Shown here one piece after another: positions 37,881 to 48,710 of a stretch of DNA of 64,000 bases. This DNA comes from Gordionus sp. m RMFG-2023 (lineage: Eukaryota > Nematomorpha > Gordioida > Chordodea > Parachordodidae). The notes beneath the pieces were generated by a model. That model was not told the origin of the DNA. It worked only from the letters and a program-made list of their open reading frames with translations, and ran no database searches. Location of the stretch: positions 30,419,366-30,483,365 of the forward strand of contig NC_088777.1 of assembly GCF_954871325.1 (NCBI RefSeq), in the 5' to 3' direction. Each line of letters starts with the position of its first letter. Position 1 is the first letter of the stretch. The translations under genes and the position numbers were made by a program.

Positions 37881-39989
37881 CTAGGGTACATCTACATTAA
37901 ATTTTACCTGTTAAAGAAACATATTTTTGCCCATTAGCGTCACAAAAAAATCTTATATGTTCAAAAATATACCTACCTATTATGATAATTATCATTTTTC
38001 CAGGGAACATCTTCATTGAATTTATAATATAATATCTTTACAATATAAATTATATTATAACCCTTTTGTGTCCAAAAATTTCAAAAATCTTAAAAAATAA
38101 CGCATATGACAATTGTCGCATTAAAAAAAAGTTTGACATAAATATTAATAAAAAATTAATTTAGAAAAACCACCTCTTATACTTAAAATATAGATATATT
38201 TATAAAAAAAATTATTTAGAAAAAGAAAAACCAGCTCTTTTATATATTCTTAAAATATAGATATATTTTTAAAAAAATTATTTAGAAAAACCACCTCTTA
38301 TTAATAAAATAAACTTAAAATATAGATATATTTATAAAAATAATATAAAAAAACTATAGAAGATTTGACCTAAAAGATTATTTATTTATGATAAAATTAG
38401 CAAAAGTATTTCTTAAAAAAGATTTAAAAATTTATAAAAAAAATCAACAAAATATGTTTCAAAAATATTTTTGTATTTCATAAATTATTTTTTGCTTAAA
38501 ATTTTTAGCTCGAAAATATGAATTTTTTTTTATTTAAAAAAAATCAAATAAATAAATCCATTTTTATTATAAGATCGATCAAAACATATTTGAAATAAAA
38601 TTAAAAAAAATTTTTTGTTTGATAATAATAAAATATTAACATTAAATATAAATAAAATAAATTATTTCATTAAAATAAATAAATAAAATTCTACATTATT
38701 ATTTAAAATATCTCAATAACATAAAAATAAATTTTGGCTCTAAATTTAAATTAAACTCAAGCTAACCTCTGAGCCGACTAAGCGAGTCGACTAATGCGGC
38801 TCATTTAGTCGACTCGAGTCTGAGCTGTTTTATCGACTAGAAACTAGGCTCGAGTCGTAGCTAAGTCGACTCGGCTTAGCCGTTTAACAACACTTTTTTA
38901 GTTTACCCGCATACATCTCACTCCCACAAAACTCCCACAATTAGAAATCTCCCACAAAAAGCTCCCACAATTTTTTAATTTCTCCCGCAATTTTTTTTTT
39001 AGCATTTTAATGTTTTTAATATAAATAATAATTTTGAGATACAGTATTTGATTATTTTTATATTTTTAAAATAAATTTTAAATATTTATTCGAAAAATAT
39101 GTCTAGTTCTTTTATTTTATTTTTCCGCTCTAAAATATATTTTTTATAAAATTCTCCAATTCTCCACTCGATATTTTCAAAATTTTTGTGTTAGAAAGAA
39201 TTGAAGTTAGAATAGTATGTATAATTATTATAAATATATTTTAAATTACTTTTAGAAGTGGATATTATTCTAATCTCTAATTCTTTTAAATAAAGTTAGT
39301 GAATGAATAATATTGATTAAATAATATTTTTCACTACTTACTTTTATACTATTCCATAAAGTATATGTCAAGCAAAAGATTATAAATATAATTGATATAT
39401 TATTCAACAATAGCTCAGTTATAACAAACGACAATCAATCAAATATTATCATTTAAAATATGCGTACCATCATGCAAAATGCATATGCACACCAAATAAC
39501 GATTAATTATGATATAAATAAGGCTACACGACTTGAACGATTAGCAAAGCTAAAAATTTGATTGGTCAAAATTTGAAAAAAATGAAATCTCTTTCATAAA
39601 CCTTACTTGCAAGATCTTGGACTGTATGCATCTATACAGCATTTATAAATGAATAAAAAACAGAAATAATACGTGATTCAGGATTCAATATCCCATATAC
39701 CAAACAGATTTAAGTAATAAAATGTTCTATTTTGCTAATAATTTTATCTTACTGTAAAATTAAAATAATATATTAAGCACTAAACATTGATAAAATTTTC
39801 AGAATAAATGATTTCAAATGGCTGTTCTGGCCAAATTAATAGATATTTAATATAACTTTGCAAGAATATATTCCCAGGGTTTTTAAATAATTTTTTACGA
39901 TATTTTAAATTTACAAAATTTCGATTTAAATCAATTTTTTGTTTTCATAAAAAAGATATTATTTTGGACAACACTAAATATAATCACAT

Positions 39990-41558
39990 ATGGTTTTTAT
40001 GATTATCATGTCATCTTATACAAACATCCTTTTTTTAACACACATTTCTCATCATTTCATAATATTAAACGACTCCAAAATAAGTGCTAACTTTACTTCC
40101 GGTAGGACAAAAATGAGCAAGGCTATCACAAATGTGTTAGGAACTGAATCCAAGAGGTCAATTCTAGACGATTTGAAAGAAGGGCATCCATATGCTATTT
40201 TAACAGATGCATCAAATAAGGGAAATATTAAAACATTTCCCCTGATCCTTCGCTATTTCAACAAGAATAAGGGCATTTCTATAAAACTATCGAAATTTTT
40301 TTCATCCGATAGTGAAAAATCCAACGATATCGCTAACCACATAATGGTATATATAGCTGATTCAGGGTTATCAATGAGTTGCATGTCAGCTTTCTGCGCT
40401 GATAATGCCTCTGTTAATTTTGGCAAAAATCAAAGTGTATTTACCGAATTGAGGCAGCACAATAATGAATTAATACCAATTGGCTGTATATGCCATATAT
40501 TGCATAATTCTCGCAAGAAGGCAATGAATGTACTATCTGTAGATGTCGAAGTAATTATGATGAAATGTTTTAACGAATTTAGTTCATCAACTAAAAGAGT
40601 CACTGAATTAAAAGAATTGGTGGAGTGGTCTGATTTGGAATGGTGTGAGTTGTTGCGATATGTACCTATCAGGTGGTTATCATTAATACCTGCCATCGAG
40701 AGAATTTTAAAATTTTACGAACCCTTAAAGAAATACTTCTTAAATAAAGATTTTAAAAGCTGTCCTAAAATTTTGAAAATTTTTTTCGAGGATGAAATGT
40801 CAGAAGCATATTTGGGATTAGTTTCACATGTAGGAAATCTACTTCATGTAGTTAATATTCAGTTGCAATCAGAAGATTCTTTATTGATAAAGATTCACAA
40901 AATCATGCTACAGCTCTGTTAATTTCTACAGTTAAAAATAGATAATAAATTTTATGGCGCTATTGCTAAAAATATAATATTAAAATGTTCAAATATTACT
41001 ATAATTAACGTATTTTTAAATGAAGCAAATATTTTTATTAAGACAATTTTGGAATATTTACAATCAAGATTTGATTTTATAAACTCTATTTACAATTGTA
41101 TAAATATTATGACCTTGGAACAGAAACCATCATTTGATGGTTTTTGTAATTTAATAAATATATTAAAATTACCGATAGATATTGAAGCCTTGTTTGAAGA
41201 GATTGTAATTTTTTCCATTTTTTATGATTCGCCAGAATACTTAAAGTTAGATGGTCTAAAAGCAGAGGAGAAATGGGTGGAATTTTTTCGTAATAACGAT
41301 AAATCCCCATGCTTAGAAAAAATTTTCGAGTATATTTTTTCCTTACCTCATTCTAATGCCACATCGGAGCGCATTTTTAGCCTGATGAGGACTGCCTGGA
41401 GAAAGGAGAGAAATCGAATTGCTTTAACAACATTAGAGGCCGAGTTAATGGTTAAACAAAATTATAAAATGTGATGCCAGGAATTTTATAAATATCTTAA
41501 TAACGACGGTAAACGTTTAGTTCCATTATTTAAATCTCAAATAAAATATAATTAACTA
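39990..41558 (+). pseudogene. A-family hAT transposase, one in-frame stop
   Basis: A 310-codon frame (39990-40922) is followed in the same frame by 41049-41474, then a further short stretch. The catalytic region includes AILTDASNKGNIKTF and AFCADNASVNFGKN (two Asp), CICHILHN, YVPIRWLSLIP, and the hATC block LPHSNATSERIFSLMRTAW. The more likely functional start is ATG at 40113 (MSKAITNV), conserved among copies. A TAA at 40920-40922 interrupts it, where the sister copy reads Ser; another stop follows at 41472-41474 near the C-terminus. No zinc finger precedes it. A single lesion in the catalytic half indicates recent death. Confidence 0.9.
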
Positions 41559-41639
41559 CTATTTGAATATTTTATAAAATCTTATTTATACATTTGTATA
41601 AAATCAAATAAATTTATTTTTTACATTGTAAAATTAATA

Positions 41640-42660
41640 TTTTGAATATTTTGGCAAATCATAAAAATAAAGAAGCATTACAATCTCCTCAAACATGACA
41701 TCATATTAAATCTTATTAATAATTATCCGATAATTATCTGATAATAGTAATAATATTCTTACTTTGGTATTTCTGCAGCATAATTTAGTGAACCTTTATG
41801 AAATTATATTCTTCTGATTGCAACTGCATATTAACAGCATATAGTAGATTTCCTATATGTAAAATTCCTAAATATACTTCTGCCATTTATTTTTCAAAAT
41901 TTTTTTCAAAATATTAGGACAGCTTTTATAATCTATTTATTTTTTAAAGGTTTGTAAAATTTTAAAATTCTACGATGGCGCGTATTAGGAGGAACCTGTC
42001 AACCAACATTATGCTGACTCAATTCTGTAAATACACTCTGGTTTTTGCCAAATTCACTGAGGAATTATCAGATCAGAAAGCTGCCATGCAATTTATTGGT
42101 AATGCTAAATCTGCCATATTTACCATTATATATGGTTAGCTATGTCTTTGGATATTTCATATCTGGAGAAAAATTTTTTAATAGTTTTATTGAAATGACA
42201 TTAATTTTGTTGAAATAGGGGAGGATGAAGGGAAATGTTTTGATATCTCCTTATTAGATGCATCTGTTAGAATTGCATATGTTTGCACATCTTTCAAATC
42301 GTCAAGAATTGACCTTCTGGATTTATATCCTAAAACATTGATGTTAGCCTTGCTCATTTGTGTTCTACAAAGTATACTTTTCATTTATATTAGTCGTTAA
42401 ATATTATGGGGAAAGATTCAACCAACATTGTGATGTTAAGTAGCTCTCTGAATGTTGTACTGCATGATAGGTATTTACCATTTCCACAACTGTAATTGCA
42501 TCTGTATTATTTCTTATTTTTGAAGAATATTTTTGTTTATAGATGTTGATAGACTGCCCTGTACTTTATGCTTTGAAGATTTTTGATGCCTCAAAATATC
42601 ATTCCTTTCCCCCATTGTATTAACTAAATACTGTAGAACAACTTCCCCGCACTGATTATA
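41640..42660 (-). pseudogene. A-family transposase, degenerate second copy
   Basis: This minus-strand remnant converges with the gene at 39990-41558. The clearest frame is 42187-42384 (SRRSILDDLKDV, AILTDASNK). Its upstream end near 42560-42640 encodes ERNDILRHQKSSKHK, the H-x4-H half of a BED-type finger. It is shortened by several internal deletions and is the mirror of 53820-54860. Confidence 0.8.
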
Positions 42661-42705
42661 ATTATTTTTTACATTGTAAATTTAAAATTGTTTGTTTTTT
42701 TATAA

Positions 42706-43756
42706 AATCTAAATCGAACGCGTTCGCGTTCAACGTTCATTGACAAAAATCGAACGCGTTCACGTTCAAATTCAAAAAAAGGAACGCGTTCAAGTTCGTG
42801 AACGCGTTCATGCGTTCAAGTTCGTGAACGCGTTCATGCGTTCAAAATTTTATGATAAATTTTTTTTTAAATTTAATATAAATAAATGCCTTATATTTTT
42901 CAACCCAATATATTAGCCATGATAAAAAATAATAGTTTTATTTTGATAATATAATTATAAATACAATATAATAGAGCGATAAAAAAATAAATTTATAAAA
43001 AATTTTTCTTATTAATTTTTAATAATAATTGCTTTTCAAAATTTTCATCTGATAGGCATGAACGCTTGGCACTTAATACAGCGTTAGCTATACTAAAAAC
43101 TCGCTCAACAGGGGCAGATGAAGGGATTGCGGTGTTATACTTGATAAACAATTCTTTTAAAAGGGGGAATTTATTAAAAACATTTAATGTTTTATCCATT
43201 GTCTCAAAAAATTGAGCTATGTTATCATCCTCCAATCTGCCCTCTTCTTCCTCGTCAAAAAAAAAGGATATCTCGGAATTGATTTTAAAACAGTGAAATA
43301 TTTTTGATAGGGCCATGGTAATTCTAATTCATCTAATATTGAATTTTTATTTTCAGAATCTGATGATGAAATATTTATATCCTTGCAAATTCTAATCTAT
43401 TAAATTAAAATATAAAATATTCATATCTTCTCTAGCAGTAGCACGTTATGGTACGTTAATTGCAATATGAAAGAGGAAAAAGTAAAAACAGCTGATTAAA
43501 AAATATAAGACTTTTTTGTTAAAAAATTGGATTAAATATTAATTTTTCAAATAAATAAAAATATAAGACTTTTTTGTTAAAAAATGCGGATTAATATTAA
43601 TTTTTCAAATAAATAAAAATAAAAAGTGTTTTTAAAATTGAACGAACGTAAAATTGAACGCGTTCATCAAAGAAAAGGAACGCGTTCACGTTCAAAGTTC
43701 GTCAAAAAAAAAGGAACGCCGTTCATCACCTTTTTTTCAAAAACAACACTAATTTT
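42706..43756 (-). mobile_element. nested hAT remnant N (copy in A-left)
   Basis: One end carries CAAAAACAACACTA (43743-43756), the inverted form of the TAGTGTTGTT tip. Both subterminal regions are filled with GAACGCGTTC palindromes. The opposite end (42706) stops in these repeats without a recognisable tip. A 107-codon minus-strand hATC fragment lies at 42993-43316. The mirror copy is at 52732-53770. It is absent from A1, so it inserted after A1 diverged. Confidence 0.8.
42993..43316 (-). pseudogene. hAT transposase C-terminal fragment in N
   Basis: The frame contains FPLLKELFIKYNTAIPSSAP, then VERVFSIANAVLSAKRSCLS: the hATC dimerisation block with the catalytic Glu. An acidic stretch (DEEEEGRLEDD) precedes it. 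Only the C-terminal domain of the original transposase is left. Confidence 0.85.
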
Positions 43757-43929
43757 TTTACATTGTAAAATTACAATTTTATAAAATTTTATCTTGTTTA
43801 CATTCTTTTGTATTTAAAAAAGATCGTTGGTTATTATTTTTAAACAAAATTAATATATTATAATAAATCAATGTTATTTTAATAATAAAGATAGTATTTA
43901 AGAAATTTTGTGTCGTACTATAATTACCT

Positions 43930-44110
43930 ATTTTGAAAAATAGTTGCGTATTTTATTTTGGAAAATGGTTACCTATTTTATTTTGAAAAAGAGTTGGATA
44001 TTTTATTTTGAAAAATAGTTGGCTATTTTATTTTGAAAAATAGTTGGCTATTTCATTTTGAAAAATAGTTGGCTATTTTATTTTGAAAAATTTGGCTATT
44101 TTATTTTAAA
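43930..44110. repeat. 24-bp minisatellite in A-left
   Basis: About seven units of the type TATTTTATTTTGAAAAATAG plus TTGG occur here. The mirror position in the copy at 52259 (about 52420-52560) has about five units, so the array has changed length since the copies separated. Confidence 0.85.
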
Positions 44111-44306
44111 TAGTTGATTCGAATTTATATTTATAAAAAATAATAAGCGGATAACTAAGTCAAAAAATTTTTTTTTTTAGCAATTTTCATATTTCTCCCA
44201 CAATTTTTATATTACTCCCACAAAATACGAATTTCTCCCACAATTTGAAAATTTTGACCTGGCAACCCTGGTCGTGCCCTGCAAATGGTAACTCTGCAGG
44301 GCTCTG

Positions 44307-45606
44307 TTATTCTTCTTAAAAAAGAGAATGTTCTCTCATTAGTTTACTATTGGGAAGAGTTGCTAATATATATAAACCCTTTTAATGCATTGAATATAAT
44401 CTAAACTGTGTTTGAAATAATGCAAAGCATCCATAGCATTTTTTGGGACTGTATCAACCATAGTTAATCTTATAAACATAGTTATTCAGCTAATAAGGCA
44501 TTATAAGATACTTTAACATCTTCATGATAAAAATCCAACAAATATTTTTTTTTCTATCACCATCTGAAAAAGGTTGGGAAGGCTTTTATGGAAATAATAT
44601 TTGCAGATTGGTAAGTGCTGCATAATGAATTAAAAACCATTCATTTATTTGGTTTATAAATGTATTTGTATCTAAGATATACTCTTCTTCTGATCCTATA
44701 TTAATGTTTAATGATAAACTTGCCTTGCTGCAAGTCGAGGGAGACAAATATTAAACAGGTATAGCTCTGCTTTTGACTCAACAATAACATATAAAATATG
44801 AAATATTCTTCATCAACATTAGCCCTAATTTCCTTGAGTTCTAATAAAATGCTCTCCGCTATTCTCATATTATTAATCAAGTCAATGTCATGTTTTCGAA
44901 AAGTATTACATATAGTTATTTAATTAAATAAAACATTCTTATGAGGAAAAAAATTTGAAATAAGCATTGAATCCAATAATTTTCTTGCTTCTAAGGAAAA
45001 ATTTCTTTCAGGCCATTGTTATATGTCAGTAATAGCAAATAATCGGCTCTTCTAACTCCATAAAAGCTGGTACTGCTTGATGGCGGAGACTCTCTCTCGT
45101 AGGACAAGGTTGCAATTTCTTTCTCCCTGTTGGACAATTTCAGAATAATTATTATTTGACTAGAAATTTAAAAATGGTAGATAAATAATACGCCACTAAA
45201 AATTTGAAAATAATAAGATAATATTACGCCAGAAAACTTGAAATCGAAATTAATTGATAAACTTAGTGATAAATGTGATAATAAATGTAATTAAATATAT
45301 ATTTAATATGAGATAGGAATAAATATTAACAAATATAAATTAATATAGTACTGTGTAAATTTAATTCAAAACATTTCCATATTTATTAATTTATTTAAAA
45401 ATAAAATTATTTGACTTGTAAAAAGTTGTTAAAACTTAAAATAACATATTTATATATTCTTATCAATTTTTACAAGTTAAAATTTTTAAACGAATTAAAA
45501 AATATGGAAATGTTTTAAATTAAATCTGCACAACACTCTAATCAAAAATATTTTTGAAAAATATATCCGGCATCTGCATCCCCCCCCCCCGCTGCGTACG
45601 CCAATG
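44307..45606 (-). mobile_element. truncated copy of the 26281 hAT
   Basis: The plus-strand right end reads GCTGCGTACGCCAATG after a C run, the inverse of the tip at 26281. From 44307 to about 45140 the sequence matches, in reverse, the C-terminal half of the transposase at 28240-29140 (for example TGAGAGAACATTCTCTTCTT against 29110-29130). The 3' tip and most of the N-terminal half are deleted, and a hairpin MITE lies within it. It is a dead copy. Confidence 0.82.
45348..45541. mobile_element. hairpin MITE
   Basis: A ~40-bp inverted repeat (AATTCAAAACATTTCCATAT near 45360 against ATATGGAAATGTTTTAAATT near 45503) has tips TAGTACTGTGTAAATTTAA and CACAACACTCTA. The tips resemble those of the hairpin at 31739-31957. 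No clear duplication is seen. Confidence 0.6.
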
Positions 45607-45649
45607 CCATTAGCAATATTTTAAAATTATTTATAGAAATAGTAACTAA

Positions 45650-46860
45650 TATTAATCTTTTAGTCTTTGTAATTTATTTTTTGTATGTTGTATTAATTTG
45701 GTTACCATAGCCAAATCATTACTAACTGCCTTCATTTCAATACAAGCCTCATGTGTACATTTCAAGATAATAATCCATCGGCAATGGAAGCTTGGGTCAT
45801 TAGAATCTTTTAATTCAACTAATGATGCTAAAATATGTTCATAAACATCTAAAAAGATTTCTACAGATTTGTAGGATGATGACCAATTTCTGAAAATATT
45901 TAAGTTTCAGTAAATATATTTTATTTACCTTGTTGTGTTTTTAATTCTTTTAAGAGATTTCTTGGACTTTCTCATTTGATATTTAACAAACACACCTTGA
46001 CGTCTAACTCCATTCATAAAATTATATAAATCATGTAATATTCCCTCTGCCTTTTTCATTTTAATTTTGCATCCACAAACATGAGCAACTACTAAATTTA
46101 GCCGATGTGCATGGCACCAAATATATATGGCTTTTGGAGCCTCTTTCAATATTAAAGCCTGCATTTCTTTGTATACTCCTCTCATTCCCTGCACCATCCA
46201 GACTTTGTCCAACCAAATAATCAAGAGGAAGACCAAGATCATTAAACTTAGAATAAACATGTTTCTTTATATTTTTCCCATTGGTTTCTGATGTTGTAAA
46301 AACATGTATGATCCTTTCTACAGGATGTAGATGCAGATCATCTTCTATATACCATACAAGCAAAGCTATTCATTCTTTTTTAGACACATCATATGTTCCA
46401 TCTAATATGATGCTATAGGCACGATTCTCTTTAATTTTTTGAATAATGCTTTTTGTTATTTTTATCTTAATAATTTCAGTTATTTTTTTCACGTGGCCAT
46501 ATGACAATAAATATATATAAGGACTCGAAATTTTATCTGATTTTTTTCTCCGCAATTTTTCGTTGTTATCCATGTATGCACGTAAAGTTGGAACCGTTTT
46601 TGCCATTAATTTTATGAGGCACATAAAATTACCTTCATTCGAATTAGAACCCCAAAAGGCTATATTACATTTTATAAGGGACATAATGGCATCGATAATA
46701 TTATGAACTATATTACGATTTTCCATGATTATATCAAGCTTATTTGATAGCAAATGATCTTGAATGCGCTTATTTGCAAACCAAGTCATGTTTGCATATT
46801 CACAATCTTTATGAAGAGAAGATTCTTCGTGTCTCTTTTTAAGTCACGCTTAATGTTTTT
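45650..46860 (-). pseudogene. hAT transposase (DUF4371 type), second lineage, broken
   Basis: Read on the minus strand, the blocks are 46370-46789 (WFANKRIQDHLLSNK, then NRAYSIILDGTYDVSKKE with the first catalytic Asp) and 46061-46363 (DDLHLHPVERIIHVF, YLVGQSLDGAGN). The next, 45925-46260, reads YKEMQALILKEAPKAIYIWC and then HAHRLNLVV. A tail at 45650-45895 contains CTHEACIEMKAVSNDLAMV. Frame changes near 46365 and 46200 and a TGA after DVSKKE break it. No hATC block is found, so the C-terminus is lost or was never complete. It belongs to the DUF4371 hAT group but is a different lineage from the element at 26281. Its own tips were not found. Confidence 0.75.
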
Positions 46861-47294
46861 CCAATTATTTACTCCGGTCAAAAAGTATTGGACTTAGGGC
46901 CACCAAACATAATACAATATAGACAAAAGATTTTGTCTAAAGTATAAGATAGCCAATTTCTGGGGTTGAGGGAACCATCTATATTAACCTTTCTATAATA
47001 GGTTATATTCATGCTCCTGTTTAAAAAGTAAAAAAAATAAATACTGGTATAGAAATAATGGATGGGTAAAAATTAATGAAAATTATATATTATTTAAAAA
47101 CTCTTGTGAGTAACAGGGTATTGAAATTTATTTGTACATGGCTGACATGGGCCTACAGCAATTATGAAATTAATCAAAATATTTATCATCCTAAATAATA
47201 TGAAGGTCATTTTGTTCCTTCTTTTTGTATAGCTGAATATGACTTAGACTTTGAATATCCTCATAATTTATTCGCTTCAAAAGTTATTATATAA
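46861..47294. other. no recognised feature
   Basis: AT-rich sequence. Part of it may be the N-terminal finger region or 5' flank of the adjacent minus-strand hAT, but I see no motif to prove this. Confidence 0.35.
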
Positions 47295-47795
47295 ATTTTA
47301 TTTAAATTAAATACCTCATGCACGCCTCACTGGAACTGGGGAATGGATGAGGAGATAATACAATTTGTGAATCTTCAATAACCGAGATTTTCTATAAATA
47401 AAGAGGAGTTTAATTTCTTTCCTTATGAAAAACTATATTTTTAATAAAATTTTAGCCAAATGGTACTTTTTTTCTTAACTACATTATAATTAAATTTTTA
47501 ATAAATGTTGGAAATATTTGAATAACCTCATAATCATAATTTATTTCCTTCAAAATTTATCACATAATTCGTATTTAAATTAAATACCTCATCATGCAAA
47601 GTAAGCGCTTCACTGGAACTGGGGATTGGATGAGGAGATAACAATTTGTGAATCTACAATAACTGAGATTTTCTATAAATAAAGAGGAGTTTAATTTCTT
47701 TCCTTATGTAAAACTATATTTTTAATAAAATTTTAGCCAAATGGTAATTTTTTTCTTAACTACATTATAATTAAGTATTTAATAAATGTTTTAAT
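47295..47795. repeat. ~215-bp tandem duplication
   Basis: Two direct copies (about 47300-47520 and 47575-47795) share TTCACTGGAACTGGGGA-type sequence, GATGAGGAGATAA, GAGATTTTCTATAAATAAAG and AGGAGTTTAATTTCTTTCC. They differ at scattered positions and by a short indel. The function is unknown; they lie just upstream of a Ty3/gypsy fossil and could be part of it. Confidence 0.85.
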
Positions 47796-47808
47796 TCTAC
47801 AAGAATAC

Positions 47809-47991
47809 ATGATTGAGAAAACAGGCATTAAAAATATTATGAAGTCCAACATAAAGATATCAGGTTACAATGGCAAGATGATAAAAGTGATAGGTACAGC
47901 AGTGAATGTAGAATACAAAGGGAATTCACAAATTTTGAACGCGTTAATCATAAACATTAATAAAATGTCTTTGTTAGGAAGATCATGTTAA
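47809..47991 (+). mobile_element. Ty3/gypsy pol fossil (protease region)
   Basis: A short broken fragment with ISGYNGKMIKVIGTA and a final LLGRSC. These fit the segment after the protease active site in Ty3/gypsy pol, which usually ends LLGRDWL. No LTR or other domain is attached. It is old and non-functional. Confidence 0.5.
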
Positions 47992-48599
47992 AACATCTTG
48001 AAAATATACTTGAAAGATTCATAGGCATGATAGATGCAGATTAATATAAAACTGCGAACACATGAAGAAATCATAAAAGAATGTTATAATGACTGTAAAA
48101 ACAATAGTAAACTTATAAATAGAAAAATTACTATAAATAACATTGTGAAATTCATGATGAAAGTATATTATCTAAAGAAATTCTAATAGCTAAATAAAAC
48201 AATGATATTATTATAAACATACCTAATATAACACATAATGTAAGTGGATGAAATTCACGCAGATAACATTTAGAAAAATAGTTGAATCCAATTCATATTA
48301 TAAAAAAAAGTAAAAGAACTTTGAAATCTTAATTCAATTAAAGATGAAAAGATTTAAATTTAAAATTCCTAGAAATTATCATTACCTTACTTTTATTATT
48401 TTACTATATTATATTAACTTAATAAGTTTTTTTAATACTTTGGTTTTAAATTTTTATTATTAACCTATTAAACAGGGAGATGATAGACTTACGCCAAATG
48501 GCGTATTAGCAAGAAATAAAAGTTATATTTTTTCTTATTTATACGCATTTTCCGAATCGATAAAAAAGTTACGAAAATTAAAGAATCATTTAAAATTTG

Positions 48600-48710
48600 T
48601 ATTCATAAATTTTTATATATCAGATTTTAGAATGTCACTAAAAAGTACTACCTAAAAAGTACTACCATAGTGATACCTTTTTAAAATACATAAATCTTTA
48701 TATATCAGAT
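48600..48710 (+). repeat. satellite-like units upstream of the SWIM MULE
   Basis: The units consist of TATATATCAGATTTTAGAAT, GTCACTAAAAAGTACTACC and AAAATACATAAATCTTTATA. The same units resume after the LTR element at 50695-50915, so the LTR element split this array. Half of each unit matches coding sequence at 50960-51010. Confidence 0.8.

Larger units (their letters stand above)
33487..38895. mobile_element. FB-3: hAT-like foldback element
   Basis: The tips are TAGTGTTGTTAAAAAGTCG and GCCGTTTAACAACACT. Next come GACTCGAGTCG/AGTCGGCTC repeats (33500-33640, 38770-38880), then AT-rich arms that are inverted to each other (33650-34450 against 37880-38750). Inside are about 16 forward units (34480-36390) and about 10 inverted units (36665-37880) of a ~119-bp repeat with the palindrome TGACAATTGTCA and the string CATAATCGTTG. 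The unit aligns with the FB-2 unit. No coding sequence is seen. Its two flanks belong to different A-family copies and show no target duplication. Confidence 0.88.
38896..44270 (-). mobile_element. hAT family A, reverse-oriented copy (A-left), end truncated
   Basis: This copy is nearly identical, in inverted orientation, to 52259-57595. Its CAGGGTTGCC tip is at 44270 (reading GGCAACCCTG on the plus strand), with CTCCCAC subterminal repeats at 44190-44250 and 38930-38995. The last ~40 bp at the other end, including the tip, are missing where FB-3 abuts. Flanking DNA at 44271 (GTCGTGCC) differs from that of the other copy, so the two are separate insertions. It contains nested element N and two convergent transposases. 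Confidence 0.93.

Noticed and set aside
34446-37937. Open frames reading TIMTIVTFLGYI-like peptides in FB-3.
   Set aside because: They are translations of the 119-bp unit, appear on both strands in the mirror array, and have no independent coding signature.
40430-40696. An 88-codon frame antisense to the A transposase (and its mirror at 55790-56056).
   Set aside because: It lies fully opposite the conserved transposase frame and has no motif.
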